A DNA stretch of 64,000 nt from Ilex aquifolium. Lineage: Eukaryota; Streptophyta; Magnoliopsida; Aquifoliales; Aquifoliaceae. Below are positions 1 to 11,959 of the stretch, piece by piece. Location of the stretch: assembly GCA_951799425.1 (NCBI GenBank), contig OX637391.1, positions 11,666,551-11,730,550 on the forward strand, in the 5' to 3' direction. The notes below the pieces were generated by a model. The model was given only the letters and a program-made list of their open reading frames with translations. It searched no databases and was not told the DNA's origin. Both the position numbers and the translations under genes were made by a program. How positions within the stretch are numbered: the stretch's first letter is position 1; each line of letters begins with the position of its first letter.

Positions 1-1397
1 AAAATATTTTTATTCAGCTAATCTCCTTCAATAGTCTCATTATTTTTGTTTTGGTTAACACCAATATTGTGAATGATTGCTTGACTTTGAATTATTTGCA
101 TGAGAAGTGTGTTATCAAAAGCTCTTGAGATATGATTTTAGGCCATCTTTGTCATTATTTGAGCCTAAGCCTTATTCTTTGATTATTATTATCCCTAGAA
201 GCCATGATTGAGCCTTTAAAGCAAAATTTTATTTCTTATACCCAACATATAATAACCAAGCCAATGAAAAAAAATAATATCTTTTACCCTTGGTTATCCT
301 GAGATTGAACTTTTATTGTTTATGAAATTTGGGAGATGTTGGTTAAGAAAAGAAAAGAAAAAAAAAAAGAGTTTTACATACTTGTGAATATTTGCATTAG
401 ATGTCTTGCTGAAAAAAAAAAAAAAAGACAATATGTCTAGCTGTGAAAAAAACAGATTGAAAAAAAAAAGAGAAAAAAGAGCAAGCATGTGTTTGAAAAG
501 AAAAAAAAATATGAGCAAGTGATGTAAATTGTGCTTCTAAAGGATAGAGAGTGAAAGACTATGGAAAGAAGTTTGGTAGTGTAATGTACATGTTCTCTCG
601 GGATAGTCTTTTGAATTCCTGAATATCTTTCGTTTCAAAACCCTAATCCCAAGGCCCCATTACAATCTTAAATAAAGACCTATTTGATCTCAAGAGTGTA
701 TTGATGGATGCATGACTTGTGTGAATAAGAAAGAGAATGGTGATTATTTATTTATTGTGTGTTGATTTTCTTTCATGAGATTATGTCAAATCCTTTTCTT
801 TTGGATTATGTTTTTTTTTATGGAACATGTGAGCATTATTTTGTTTTGACTTAAATATCTTCTTCTCACATGTGATATTTGAGAGAATAGTCACTATAAT
901 ATGAGAGAATCTTTTATGAGTGAATTATCCAGTGAGATTTGACATTAAGACGAATAGTTGATAGTTGTAGAGGTGATTATCGAATAAGTTATTGACTTGG
1001 TATAGTTAATTCACACTACACACGATTTTATATGGGAACATGATAAGTGTATACATTTATATAGCGTATAATTCTATATTTTGTTTTGCATGAGCTTATA
1101 AAAAAGTTTGCATCTTAGAATTTTTATATTGTGGTAGCAATTTGTGTTATAAAATTATTATTTAGATATTTGATTACAGGTTGATGTTTGTGGGTATCAT
1201 ATCTGGAAACCCTCACGAGACTATACTCGTCCACTAGGGGGAACCTAGGGGTTTAAAGGCTTGTTCCATATGCTAAATGCAATCGTGAGACCTACGAAAG
1301 TGGATTTGTGTTTTATTTTATTAGGATATTTTGTTTTTAGTTTTTAGATTTTAGGATTCATGTATTACTAGGGACTAGTAATATTCAGGTTGGGGGG
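1..1397 (+). mobile_element. Noncoding 3' tail of an Athila-like Ty3/gypsy element
   Basis: No convincing reading frame is present. The stretch is AT-rich, has A-rich purine tracts at about 340-510, and ends in a purine run (GGTTGGGGGG, about 1388-1397) directly before a TG-starting LTR. This arrangement is the usual 3' untranslated part and polypurine tract of Tat/Athila-clade Ty3/gypsy elements. The coding part would lie to the left of the window, so the family assignment rests on layout and text-level resemblance only. Confidence 0.4.
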
Positions 1398-2706
1398 TGT
1401 GATTAACCATCAAAAGTGCTATTTTATTATATTTATTTATTGGTTAATTGCATATTATTTGTGATTAAATGTGTTAAATTTCTTGATTTTCTAATTTGAT
1501 ACTTTTTCTAGTTGTTGGTTTATTTTGCAGGTAAATTGGTTGATTTAAAGTAATAATGGATAATGCAAGTGAAGCAATCACTAGAGGAAGAATCACAATT
1601 GATAAGGATTGAAGAGTCAAGATTGAGATAGGAAGACTTGAAGATAAATCAGAATTTTAATCCTTATAAGAGTTTAAGTGAGAAGAAAACTCATTTAAAG
1701 TTGGATTAGGAAAGTTTCCCAAAAGATAAGGATTTGACACGTATTCAGTATTTTATTCATAACTTTTGACTCCGATATCGGATGGACTTGATTTTTGTGG
1801 GGTTGGAAAGAAGACTTCAAGGGCTACAGAAGTGTATTTCACGAAAATTTCGTGATTCAGTCTCAAAATATGCGAAATTCAAGCTCGAAGTCTGGACAGA
1901 TTTGGTACCCGCGGGCCCCAAGATTTATGCACGGGATTTAACCTTACAAGACATCTTTTTGGGAAAGGAATTCCTTCCAACCTGTACTTATGATTTATTT
2001 GACTATAAATAAGGACTCTCATGTAGTGAGAGAGGGGAATTAGATTAGGATTTATTTTATTTATTCTTTTCTCCATCTTTTTACCATGTCTGGCTAGAAG
2101 ACTAAGCTAGGGCTAGGGGAAAACCTCTCGACGGAGTACGGTATTTTTATTGGCTCTTGTACTTAAGGATTTATGTTATTGTGTTAATTTAATCCCTAAT
2201 CTTTTAGCAAAGTGTTTATGCTGTATAAATTCTTGAGTTGTTGTGCCACGTACATCAATTGCTTGATTTTCCATGCGTGTAAATCACTGGTTATTCCACG
2301 CTGGAAGGATTAACATTATTTCATAAAATAATATGATTGAATGATTATTCAGGTTCCTGGTAGTCTTTTGATTATAACCATTGGATTTATCACTTGATTT
2401 GTTAATTGGGTTAACTGACATTTAATTCCTCTTTCAAGTCAAGCTTTGAGTCTTTAACTATTATTGTATGAAATTGAGAGGGAGTACCTGATGCTCTAGT
2501 ATTTTATTTATTACTGTTTTAATTACCAAAATCACTTTTCTCCAATCAACAATTTTCCAAACAAATCTTTTTCCTTTCAAATTACTTTTATTGTTCGTGT
2601 GATTGTTTCTTGTTTTCATAATTCCCTGTGGTTCGACCTCGGATTCCCGAGAAATTTATTACTTCGCACAACCTGCACTTGGGTGATCAATTCTAAAGTT
2701 GTAGCA
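1398..2706 (+). mobile_element. LTR of an Athila-like Ty3/gypsy element
   Basis: The segment starts TGTGATTAACC right after a polypurine run and ends ...GTTGTAGCA, giving TG...CA ends and about 1.3 kb, a normal size for Athila-type LTRs. It contains a TATA box at 2004-2011. Near its right end is the phrase CCTGTGGTTCGACC, which recurs near the 3' end of many plant Ty3/gypsy LTRs. No primer-binding site follows, so this is a 3' LTR or solo LTR. The sequence to the right belongs to another element, which it appears to have interrupted. The right boundary is uncertain by some tens of bases. Confidence 0.5.
2004..2011 (+). promoter_or_regulatory. TATA box of the Athila-like LTR
   Basis: TATAAATA lies in the middle of the LTR, about 600 bp from its start, followed by AAGGACTCTC. 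This is where the U3/R boundary of a 1.3-kb LTR is expected. Assigned by motif and position only. Confidence 0.4.
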
Positions 2707-2954
2707 AGTTTTTGAGCTCATTTCGTACTTTATAAGCTGAAGAGCTTATCTTGAGCTATAGAGCTCGTTTTGCTTTTTATAAGTTGAAGAGCTTATCTTA
2801 TGAGCTGAGGTGCTCATCTTGAGCTGTAGAGCTCATTCTGCGTTTCATTAGCTCATTGTTTGTTTATGAGCTCTCTGCTTTTGTGTGGAAACCATACGAG
2901 GATGAATCGAGAATTTGCTATTTTTATTGAGGGTAACTTTATTACAAGGAAAAC

Positions 2955-4270
2955 TTACTGAAAGAACTTCTTAAGATGCTCGGCATTCCAAGAGTGAGGT
3001 AGGATATTTCCTTCTTCTATTTGCAACTCATAGTTCCCGGGCCTAATTATTCTTGAAACAATGTAGGGGCCTTCCCAATTTGGTCCCAATTTCCCATGCA
3101 TGGGATCCTTTCTTGCAAGCAAAAGTCTCCTTAGCACCAGATATCCAACCTTGAGGCTTCTGTGCTTTACCTTCCTGTCGTAGTACCTTGCGGTTTTTCT
3201 CTAATAACTCTGAATGTGTTGCAGAGCTCTTTCCCTCTTTTCATCTAGGAGGTCGAGATTCAGCAGAAGGGATTCGTTGTTACGTTCAGGCTCAGCGAAT
3301 TCAGTTCTGGGGGATGGTAACCCTATCTCCACAGGCGATACTGCTTCGGTTCCGAAAGCTAAAGCAAACAGTGTTTCCTGAGTTGCTGCCCTAGGGGTTG
3401 TTCTGTATGCCCATAACACCTCTGGGATATACTCAACCCATTTCCCTTCAAAGACTCGAGCTTGGTCTTCAAAGCTGCTTTGATCGTTCTGATCGTCACC
3501 TCTGCTTGTTCATTTGACTGCGGATGGGCTGGGGCCGAGAAATAATTCTTTATTCCCAACTCTGCACAAAGCTTCTTGAACTTTGGGTTGTCAAATTATT
3601 TCCCATTGTCAGAAACAATCGCTCTAGGTACCCCAAACCTATAGACTATAAACTTCCATGTGAAATTCTGAACCTTTTACTCCGTGATTGTTGCCAGAGG
3701 TTCCACCTCTGCCCATTTAGTGAAATAATCGACTCCAATTATAGCGAATTTACACTGCCCTATGCTGGTGAGAAGAGGGCCAAAAATGTTCAATCCCCAT
3801 TGCTGAAAGGGTCAAGGGCTTATCACCGACGTTAGGAACTCTGGTGGATAATGAGAGATGTTGACATGTATCTGACATGCCTTACACTTTCTAACCAGGT
3901 CAGTGGCATCCTTTAGCATGGTGAACCAATAATATCCCTGCCTCAAGGCTTTTCCTGCCAGGGTTCGAGCTCTGATATGGTTACCGCAAATTCCTTCATG
4001 GATCTCCCTAAGTATGTAATCAGCATCCTCATCTCCTACACATCTGAGGATAGGCATCGAGAACCCTCGCTTATATAAGTTTCCCTGTAAAATAGAGAAT
4101 CTGGCTGACCTTACCCTTATCTTTGTGGCCTCCTTAAGGTCTGCTGGCAAAATTCCGTCCTGAAGATATTCCCTAATGGAGTCCATCCAGGTTGGTGGGG
4201 AAAGAACTGGGAGCACTTCTTCCTTCTCAATACTTACTGATGGCTCCGCCAAATGCTCTACTGGTATCAA
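2955..4270 (-). pseudogene. Integrase region of Tat element A
   Basis: The N-terminal part has an HHCC zinc-binding pattern (HEGICGNH ... CKACQ) typical of retroviral-type integrases. The middle part has the phrase SNEQAEVTIRTIK, which matches the end of the catalytic core, and AYRTTPR, common in plant Ty3/gypsy integrases. The C-terminal part has NWEGPY and HSWNAEHLKKFF, the usual plant Ty3/gypsy ending. Integrase would join the cDNA copy to chromosomal DNA. Here it is a fossil. Confidence 0.8.
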
Positions 4271-4321
4271 CCTATCGAGGTTCTCTTGTGATGCAGTTGC
4301 TAGTCTTGCCAGCGCGTCTGC

Positions 4322-4744
4322 TCAAGAATTCTCTGATCTGGGGACGTGTATAACCTTGACTTGCACAAATTTCCTGATCAATTCATGTACCTTTCTGAGG
4401 TAAAGGATCATCTTCTCGTCCTTGGCCTCGTAAGACCCCTCTACCTGCTTCACCACGAGCTGAGAGTCACTGCAGATCTCCAGTTGTTCTGCCTCCATCG
4501 AGTGAGCTAGATTTAACCCTGCTATGACAGTCTCATACTCTGCCTCGTTGTTCGAGGCCTTAAACCCGAATCTTAATACATATTCAACATCTATTTCATC
4601 AGGAGAGGTCAAAATTAAGCCAGCACCGCTGCCTTGGGCGTTGGCAGCTCTATCTACCGAGAGCTTCCATGTGGGGAGGTCAGGTACCAGCTGCGTGGCC
4701 CCCAGGGGTGCTCCTGTTGTGAATTCTGCAATGAAGTCTGCCAA
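4322..4744 (-). pseudogene. Second (archaeal-type) RNase H of Tat element A
   Basis: The reading contains SVDRAANAQGSGAGLIL, ASNNEAEYETVIAGL and CSDSQLVVKQVEG. These are the first three acidic motifs of an RNase H fold in the arrangement seen in the extra RNase H of the Tat lineage. It lies between the ordinary RT-RNase H and the integrase, as expected. The very similar intact-looking domain of element B (56116-56526) supports the call. Confidence 0.8.
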
Positions 4745-4799
4745 TACTTACCCTTTGATGGCTGTTCTTGGCTTGTACCTGATATCGAACTCACTGAGC

Positions 4800-6240
4800 T
4801 CGATGACCCATTTAACCAACCTTCACGAGGTCTCTGGTTTACGCAACACTTGATTCATCGGTTGATCTGTGGGGTTCTCAATAGTGTGAGCCTGGAAATA
4901 TGGTCTAAGCCTCCTGGCAGTCGTGACCAAGGCTAAAACAAGTTTCTCCATCTTTGGATATTTCTCTTCTGCCCCCCTCAGAGCTCTACTACAGTAATAG
5001 ACTGGTTGCTGAGCTCTGTTCTACTCCCTTACTAACGCTGCACTTGTTGAGAAATTTGAGACAGCTAAATAGAGAGTAAGGACCTCACCTTCCAACGGGC
5101 TTACGAGAATTGGTGGGGAGCTCAGATAATTTTTCAACGCTCTGAACGCCTCCTCACACTGGGTATCCCACTGGAAGGCTTTCTTTAAGACTTGAAAGAA
5201 AGGTTGGCACTTGTCGCTTGACCTGGACACAAAACGACTTAAGGCAGCTATTCTACCTGTCAGGCATTGTACCTCTCTTGTGTTGGACGGCAGTTGCATA
5301 TCCAGTGCTGCCTTCACCTTTTTCGAGTTAGCCTCTATCCCTCTGTTGTTGACTATGAAGCCCAGAAATTTTCCCGCAGAAACTCCAAAGGCACACTTGG
5401 CGGGATTGAGCTTCATTTTGTAATCCTTCAGACCTGGAAAGATTCCGCCAAATGTTCGATGTGGAGCTCTGCTTTCAGTGATTTAACCAACATATCATTG
5501 ATGTAAACCTCCATGGTTGTTCCAATCTGTTTTTGGAACATTTTGTTCACCAGGCGTTGATAAGTGGCTCCGGCATTCTTTAATCCGAAGGGCATAACCT
5601 GGTAACAATATGTCCCTTGCTCGGTTATGAATGAGGCCTTTTCCTGGTCATTGAGGTCCATCCTGATCTGGTTATACCCAGAGAAGGCGTCCATGAAGCT
5701 GAGGAGCTCGTGCCCAGCGGTGGCATCCACAATCAAGTCTATCCGAGGTAAGGGGAAACTGTCCTTGGGACAAGCCCGATTCAGGTCAGTAAAGTCAATG
5801 CAGAGACGCCACTTGCCGTTGGTTTTCTTAACGAGGACAACATTAGCTAACCACACTGGGTAATCTACCTCCCTGATAGCTTTGGCAAGGATTAGTTTGT
5901 TGACCTCTTCATTGATGGCTTTTTGACGCTCTGGGGCGAAACTCCTCCTCTTTTGTTTGATAGGTTTACAGCTAGGGTTCACACTGAGCTTATGTGTGAT
6001 AACTGAGTAGTCAATGTCCTCCATGTCTTCTTACTTCCAGGCAAACACTTCCATGTTTTGCCTCAGGAATTGGATGAGGAGTTCTTTAATCTCTCTGCTC
6101 AGCTTGGACCCTACATAAACAAGGTGTTCAGGCTCGTCATCTAGCTGTATAGGCTCTAGCTCTTCCGATGGGATTGGTCTGGTTTCCAGCTCACCCCTCA
6201 TGTCGAGTTCGTCCAGCTAGATGTTCTAAACCTCTTTCAT
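4800..6240 (-). pseudogene. Reverse transcriptase-RNase H region of Tat element A
   Basis: Reverse transcriptase motifs are easy to see: KTNGKWRLCIDFTDLNRACPKD, FMDAFSGYNQIRMDL, QVMPFGLKNAGATYQRLVN and the catalytic-site region around YINDMLVKS. Downstream is FLGFIVNNRGIEANSKK and the start of the connection and RNase H domain. The order and wording match Ty3/gypsy Tat polymerases. The enzyme would copy the element RNA into DNA inside the virus-like particle. The region is broken. Confidence 0.85.
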
Positions 6241-6358
6241 CTTCACAGATGCCATGTAGCACTCCCTTGCTACACGCTGGTCTCCCCGGACCACTCCGAT
6301 TCCGTTCTCTGTCGAAAATTTGAAAATCAAGTGGTAGGCAGATGGGATGGCGCCAAAC

Positions 6359-7050
6359 TGATGGTATTGATCTACCGAAAATGAACTAAGGGTACGGACA
6401 TACGTGAAATAAAAATGTGGTGTTTGAGCTACAGGGCTTGTGCCAAACAATACTGGTTGATGCTCAGGGGAATTGAGGAAAGGGAGATAACACAACGGAG
6501 TTATAGTGGTTCACCAGCCTGAGAGCTCGGCTAGTCCACTCTCCAATGAAGTCTTCTTGCTCCTATTTTCTTATTAATCACAATGGGTTTGTTACAATGC
6601 AATCTCCAGGGGATCCCTTTTCTTCGTGGCTCTATTGCCCTCTTATAGCCTCTTGTTTACCTCTAATCCGATTTTACTTCCTACAATGGAGGGATCTTTC
6701 CCCTTTTTCCTCTCCCTGATTCCGGAGTTTCCTAAATTCCATATGGCTGGCTTAACGGACTGTAGCCCGATATCTTTGCCTTCTTCCATGGGATCTTCCT
6801 TTATCTTCGGAGAGGATCTTGGTTGGTTAAGGGTTTCATGCCCTGGTTCCAGCTTGGCTATCACTTCGGAGGTGTTTGCTACCATCTTGCTGTCTCCTCA
6901 CCTCTTCTCCTATTATCTTGCTTGGAGGAGATCTAACGCGGGCTGAACGAGCTCTGACTATGGCCTGGATGAGCTCTGCTCTTCTTACCTAACCTCTGAG
7001 CTGGGCTCATCTTCTGAGCTCATGCTTAGGGTTTATTTTAGGTATCATCA
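6359..7050 (-). mobile_element. LTR nested inside the pol region of element A
   Basis: A segment of about 690 bp with TG...CA ends interrupts the coding sequence of element A between the protease end (ILLGRPSLNSMRA, just right of 7050) and the following IPSAYHLIFKF stretch (left of 6359). Its wording resembles the 5' LTR at 9193-9733, for example the shared phrase GAGCTCGGCTAGTC, but it is clearly diverged, so it is a related family member. A primer-site-like GGCGCCAAAC remnant sits at its left edge, which suggests a solo LTR left after unequal recombination. Confidence 0.65.
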
Positions 7051-7438
7051 GCCCTCATGGAATTAAGGGAAGGTCTTCCAAGCAGAATATTGTACGCAGA
7101 AGGTGTGTCCACCACTAAGAACTTTACGATTGTAGTGGCTTGGCAAGGTGGGTCACCTAAATTGACCCCAATGGGAGCACCCTTTCTCCTGAGAAACCTA
7201 ACAAGTGGGCACTTACAGGTTCGAGTTTTTCCCTCCCTATGTCCATCTTGTCGAATGCAGGCGCAAAAATGATGTCTGCCGAACTGCCGTTGTCAATCAG
7301 GATTCGATTGACAGTTCTGTTGGCTACCACATCTCTTACCACCAAGGGATCATCATGGGGGTACTGACACCCCTCCAAGTTTGAGTCTGAAAAAGTGATA
7401 GTTGTGTCTAAACGTGGTGTTTTGGATACAGTATGCAC
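7051..7438 (-). pseudogene. Aspartic protease region of Tat element A
   Basis: The reading VANRTVNRILIDNGSSADIIFAPAFDKM contains the D-(T/N)-G-S active-site motif of retropepsins and the ILxDxGSSxDI context typical of plant Ty3/gypsy proteases. It is followed by VDTPSAYNILLGRPSLN, a conserved phrase after the protease core. It would cut the Gag-Pol polyprotein. The continuation lies on the far side of the nested LTR (about 6226-6358). Confidence 0.75.
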
Positions 7439-7447
7439 CTCGAGAGC

Positions 7448-9133
7448 TTATCCGGCTCTGATCCTTCGGAGGTGAGCTTTTCTGGCTGAGCTGGATTCTC
7501 CGCCTCTTGCAAACCCTCCAGATATTACTCTGATCTCTCCTAGAGATTGCTGATGTGGCACAGGTGCTTGCTGTTGAGGTGGCGGCGGTGGAAGAGCTCG
7601 ATTTTGATTATCATGGGCCACAAAGCGGCGTAGCTGCCCACGTTGGATTAAAAACTCGATCTCCTTCTTGAATTGAATGCAATCATCGGTATGGTGACCA
7701 TGATCCCTGTGGTAGTCACAATATTTTGTGGGGTCTCTCTTTGCTGGATCTGCTTTCATCCGAGGTGGCCACCTCAGGAACTTCTCGTTCTGGACCTCGT
7801 ACAAGACCTGGGACATTGTGGCGGTGAGCGGGGTGAACTGTTGAGGTGTGTACCTAGGCTGCAGCTCGGGTTACGAAGGGCCCAAGCGATCTCTAACATT
7901 TCCTCTTCTCTTTGGGGAGCGATCTCTGTCCCTCCTCGGAGACCTTTCTCGTTCTCTCTCTTTCCTGAGACTTCGGTCCCTCTTCTTCTCTTATTTCCCT
8001 TTCTCCTTTCGTGTCGATGCACCCCCCACCTTGGAGAGGAGTGCCTTTTCACCATTTATGTATTTTTCTGCCTTGGCTAATACCTCAGTCATGCTCGCTT
8101 GGGGATTCTTTGATATAGAGAACATCAAATCCTTCGACTGTACTCCTAATCCTGCAATGAAAGCAGTGATAACAAACTTTTCGTCTAGGACATTTACCTT
8201 CAGAGATTCTGAATTGAATCTTTGTACGTAAGATTGCAAGTTTTCATCAGGTCTCTGCTTTATATTTAATAAATGATAGCTCGGCTTCCTGTAGATCCGG
8301 GCTCCTATGAAGTGAGACACAAAGGAAATGGAGAGTTCTTTGAAGGATGAGATCGAAGTTGGGGGGAGCCTATTGAACCATGCCAAGACTGACCCCTTTA
8401 GAGTGATGGCGAAGGCCCTACACCACACAGGGTCCTGGTATCCATGCAGCTCCATTTGGTTTTTGTAGGTATTGAGATGATCCACAGGGTCTTTCGTTCC
8501 ATCGAACACCTCTATCTGAGGCATTCTGAACTTTGGAGGAAGAGGGAAATGCAACACCCCAGCGGTGAATGGGAATTCCGTTTGTTGCACCAAGGCATCC
8601 ATCGTTACTGGAGTCTTGACCTTCACTGCCTCTCTCACGTGGCTAAGCTCTTGTTAGATATCCTTGAAGCGATGCTCCCAGTATTGCTCCATTCTTTCCT
8701 GTTGGAAAGGAAGGAAATCATTTTTCTCAACTCCTTCGTTTTGGCTCTGCACTTCTTCATTAACACCCTTCCTAGGTAGCGGATGAGGTGCTTGACTGCT
8801 CTCCCCTCCTTCGTTTACCTCTCTGAGGGGATCAAGGTACTGATGTTCTCCCCGAAGGAGGTCATTCTGGCCTCGCTGGGCTGGCTGTGTTTGCTGAGGA
8901 CCTCGTAAGAGCTTCAATAGCTCTTCATTTTGTTGAAGTAAACGCTGATTGACCAGACGAATGGCGTCTAGTTCATTATTAGTGGGGGGATCCACCGTAG
9001 GTGGATCATCTCCGGTGGTGGGTACGAAATCATGAATATTTTCTGGTTGTCTCCCACTAGTGACCTCTTGGAGTTTTGGCATCCTTGGAGGATTCATCTG
9101 ACTTTTGCTCATATTGCGTGTAGAGACCATCAA
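7448..9133 (-). pseudogene. gag region of Tat element A
   Basis: The coat-protein region starts near 9133 and shows the plant Ty3/gypsy gag core (FDGTKDPVDHLNTYKNQM, WFNRLPPTSISSFKELSISF, RPDENLQSYVQRFN). It ends with the nucleic-acid-binding motif KYCDYHRDHGHHTDDC, the Tat-type zinc-finger variant also present in both other gag regions in this window. It would form the virus-like particle and bind element RNA. It reads in several pieces. Confidence 0.8.
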
Positions 9134-9172
9134 TTACTGAAGAATCAGTATACTTGTAACAAGAACAGTCGT

Positions 9173-9192
9173 TCCCACAGACGGCGCCAAAC
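9173..9192 (-). other. Primer-binding site of Tat element A
   Basis: Read on the minus strand the sequence directly after the LTR is GTTTGGCGCCGTCTGTGGGA. The start TGGCGCCGT resembles tRNA-complementary primer sites of plant Ty3/gypsy elements. The same site is present in the gag-only element at 45132. Confidence 0.7.
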
Positions 9193-9733
9193 TGATGATG
9201 TTGTTCCACGTGAATGAGTTGTGAGTTTGGGTGCAATTATATGAGATGGATCTGAGTTACAAGGCTCGTGAATTGGTGGGAGAATACTCTAATTATCCGA
9301 AGTGTAGTATGTGTAAAACAGTGGAAATATAGTGATTCACCAGCTGATGAGCTCGGCTAGTCTACTCTATAATGGAGGCTCTTGCTCCTTTCTCTTTATT
9401 GATGATTTCGGAACGCTTACAGAGAGTTTTTTATGTAACTAGGGCCCTTCCCTTTGTTGGGGTAATGTACAGTACTTATAATGTTATTCCTAACCCTAAA
9501 AGATCTCTATCGAGATCCTTACCCTTTATTCGTGGGATTCCCCTTAATTTAGGGAGGGGATCCTGGTCAATTAAGAGTTCTACGCCTGGGAGGTTGCTTG
9601 GGTTCTGTTTTGGAGGTCCCAGCTGTCATCCAGCCACCTCCCTTATTGATTCGGCTATTATTTTGGTTGGGAGAGCCAGAGCTTTGGAGCTCCGAACTGA
9701 CCTCCCGATCTGACCTCATGGGCTGATCTCACA
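9193..9733 (-). mobile_element. 5' LTR of Tat element A
   Basis: About 540 bp, beginning TGATGATG next to the primer site on the plus strand and ending ...CTGATCTCACA, so TG...CA ends when read on the minus strand. It shares short phrases with the nested LTR at 6359-7050. No matching 3' LTR is left at the other end of the element, so an age by LTR comparison cannot be made. The outer boundary is uncertain by a few bases. Confidence 0.6.
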
Positions 9734-10944
9734 CTTAGAATTGATTTTGAGTACTATCATGTTCAATGTTATAGATATTGGTTTTATCGTTTTATGTTAT
9801 TTATATCAAATTTTAATTTTTTACGTTTAATGAACTTCTAAATATTAAATATAATTTTAGTAAATATAAATCTATGAAATTCTATGATTCAATTGGCAAA
9901 AAAATTAACGTGCTAATGTACTCGCCTAAAAAATTTTCTTCACTACGCCTCTGCGTGTAAATCATGAAAGGTAAGGTAGATGCCGACCTAGACCCTGGTC
10001 CAAGTCTAGGAGATGGCCCACTATTTTTTATTTTTATAATTAAAAAGTTTTTTTCTCTATATATAATTAAAAAATTCAAATAACAAATAAAATAGTATAT
10101 TTTTGTTTTAAATGCAGACTACTATGGGTGGCTACAGTGCATGAAGAGTGTCAACCATGCACACAGTGTTTTATAGTGATATAATGCCAAATAATAATGA
10201 ATATGACATATTGCCATGCATCAATAATAATAAATATTAACTTTTTAATTAAATAGTTGAAAATAATAATGAATATGACATATTGCTATGCATCAATAAT
10301 AATAAATAATAACCATATTTAATTAAACAGTTGAAAAGTTGAATTCTCGGTCTGATTCTTCACGATAATTTCTATGTATTTTCATTTTTATAGGCTTAGT
10401 TGGGCGAAAATTGGCCAAAATATCTAGCACAGAACAAGATTAGGCCAATCTTAGGCTCAAGTCTTAACTTTTATGGATAGTCCGATGCCCCCCAAAAGCT
10501 GAAGTAGAACTTGATAAGTACGTTCGGGTCCTTGATAAAGAACACTTGTTGGTCGTGGTAGATCCATGCTCGGACTGAAGTGCTATAGTAGGTTAACAAT
10601 CTGATTTTTTTATCAGCAAAGGACCCACCTTGTCCAATAACCATTCTGAGTGGGTGTAAGAGACTAAGCGAATTTTACTATATTTTCACTGAAAAACTAA
10701 GAGAATAGGTACTAGACGGCAACCATTGATGGCAGTAAATCATAGCTAAGATATCGAGACTCTGCATATCTAAAGGTTGGATTCATAAAATTGGATGGGA
10801 TAAACGTTGGACTCAAGTATTCGGTCCGTAGTAATTGAACCCATTTATATCCTATGAATCAGATATAAATAAACCCACCGATTTTGTGGGATAAATTTCC
10901 TATCAATAGGATAAAAAATCATATACCCCCAAAAATGTAGGGGT
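9734..10944. other. AT-rich intergenic stretch
   Basis: No gene, RNA gene or element with recognisable ends is visible. The only structure seen is the tandem duplication at 10190-10333. Confidence 0.5.
10190..10333. repeat. Two-copy 72-bp tandem duplication
   Basis: The phrase AATAATAATGAATATGACAT starts at 10190 and again at 10262. The two units differ by only a few bases, and both end in a GTTGAA stretch. This is a simple local duplication in AT-rich DNA. Confidence 0.8.
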
Positions 10945-11408
10945 CGTTTGGTAACGTTTTTGTTTTCGCTTCTTCAAAAAAATAAAAAACATAGATAATT
11001 TTTGTCTCTATTTTGTGGTAAACACTGAAACAGAAAACATGTTTGAAAGTCATTTGTGTCTATCAAATTATGAGAATAAAAACAAAAAATATGTTTGGTA
11101 ACTACTTCAAGTTTTATCCTAAATATGTTTTATAATATCTCATACAACAAAATACAAATCTAAAAATTCTTTAACCCAAAACATCCGCTAATTCATCAAA
11201 GAACACCTAAAGAAAGATAATTAGATTACATAAGTTTGAATTGTAATTGTAATTATTAGCCACCAACTTTGATTGAAGCATTTGACAAATATAAGTTGAC
11301 AGGAATGAGGATTTTATTAATTAACTAAAATCCCAATAACTAATAAAAATACCTCGACGGTACGAATGAGGATTTTATTAATTTCTGGAAAACATTACAC
11401 CTAGTTTT

Positions 11409-11423
11409 GGGGGGGGGGGGGGG
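11409..11423. repeat. G homopolymer (15 nt)
   Basis: Fifteen consecutive G residues in otherwise AT-rich DNA. The length is approximate because homopolymers are prone to assembly error. Confidence 0.85.
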
Positions 11424-11599
11424 ACATATGAGCCTTACCCCTAAATGCATCTATATACAGGATTGGAAAATTTTGAAAATGCATGTTGTTACAATAAATT
11501 TCAAACATAAGAGATAACTAGAACAATTCTGCTGCCTCATGTGTCTGGACAAGGTAGAATGCCTATCCAGTAGAGATAGCTCTGTGCAAAAACTGCAAG

Positions 11600-11756
11600 C
11601 TTCAAAGAGAGATGGCCCATCAATATTCAGCTTAAGCAGTCCTATTGAAGGCAGTTTCCAACTAATCCACTTAACTTGCATAGAGATGGAAGCTGGTGAA
11701 ACCATTGAGTCACTGAAGTAAAGATGTTGCTTGAGTTGAGTCCATTGGTTCAACAT
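11600..11756 (-). pseudogene. LINE-type RNase H scrap
   Basis: A short minus-strand reading contains VKWISWKLPSIGLLKLNIDG. This resembles the W-x-P-P-x-G-W-x-K-x-N-x-D-G start of the RNase H domain found at the C terminus of plant L1-type LINE polyproteins; compare SRPLDGEIKINVDAA in the LINE at 38038-39402. Only the first acidic motif region is recognisable and the rest is lost. It is a small decayed fragment. Confidence 0.4.
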
Positions 11757-11959
11757 TAAAAACCTACAGCCTCCAATGATGCATTATTATCATAAAAACA
11801 AAATTAGGATGTAGCTTTTGACCTTCAAACCTCCTTAGCAGTGATAGAAATATTTGTAAAAAACACCTCTTGAAGGAGATGAGGAACAATAATTTGTTAA
11901 AGTTCCCAAAACTGCCAAGCCCCATCCACAAACAACTCAGAAAGCCTTGGAAAAGCCAT

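Larger units (their letters stand above)
2707..9733 (-). mobile_element. Tat-lineage Ty3/gypsy retrotransposon A, old and broken
   Basis: Read on the minus strand from right to left it shows LTR, primer-binding site, gag, protease, reverse transcriptase, RNase H, a second RNase H and integrase. The integrase after two RNase H domains is the signature of the Tat lineage of plant Ty3/gypsy. The 5' LTR is at 9193-9733. The 3' LTR is missing or cut off where the Athila-like LTR begins. A second LTR of related sequence is nested in pol (6359-7050). The coding region is interrupted many times (of the order of ten), so this is an old fossil, clearly older than the two LTR elements further right. Confidence 0.85.

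Noticed and set aside
294-518. Phe-rich open frame on the minus strand
   Set aside because: It follows A-rich tracts of a retroelement tail; composition alone explains the frame.
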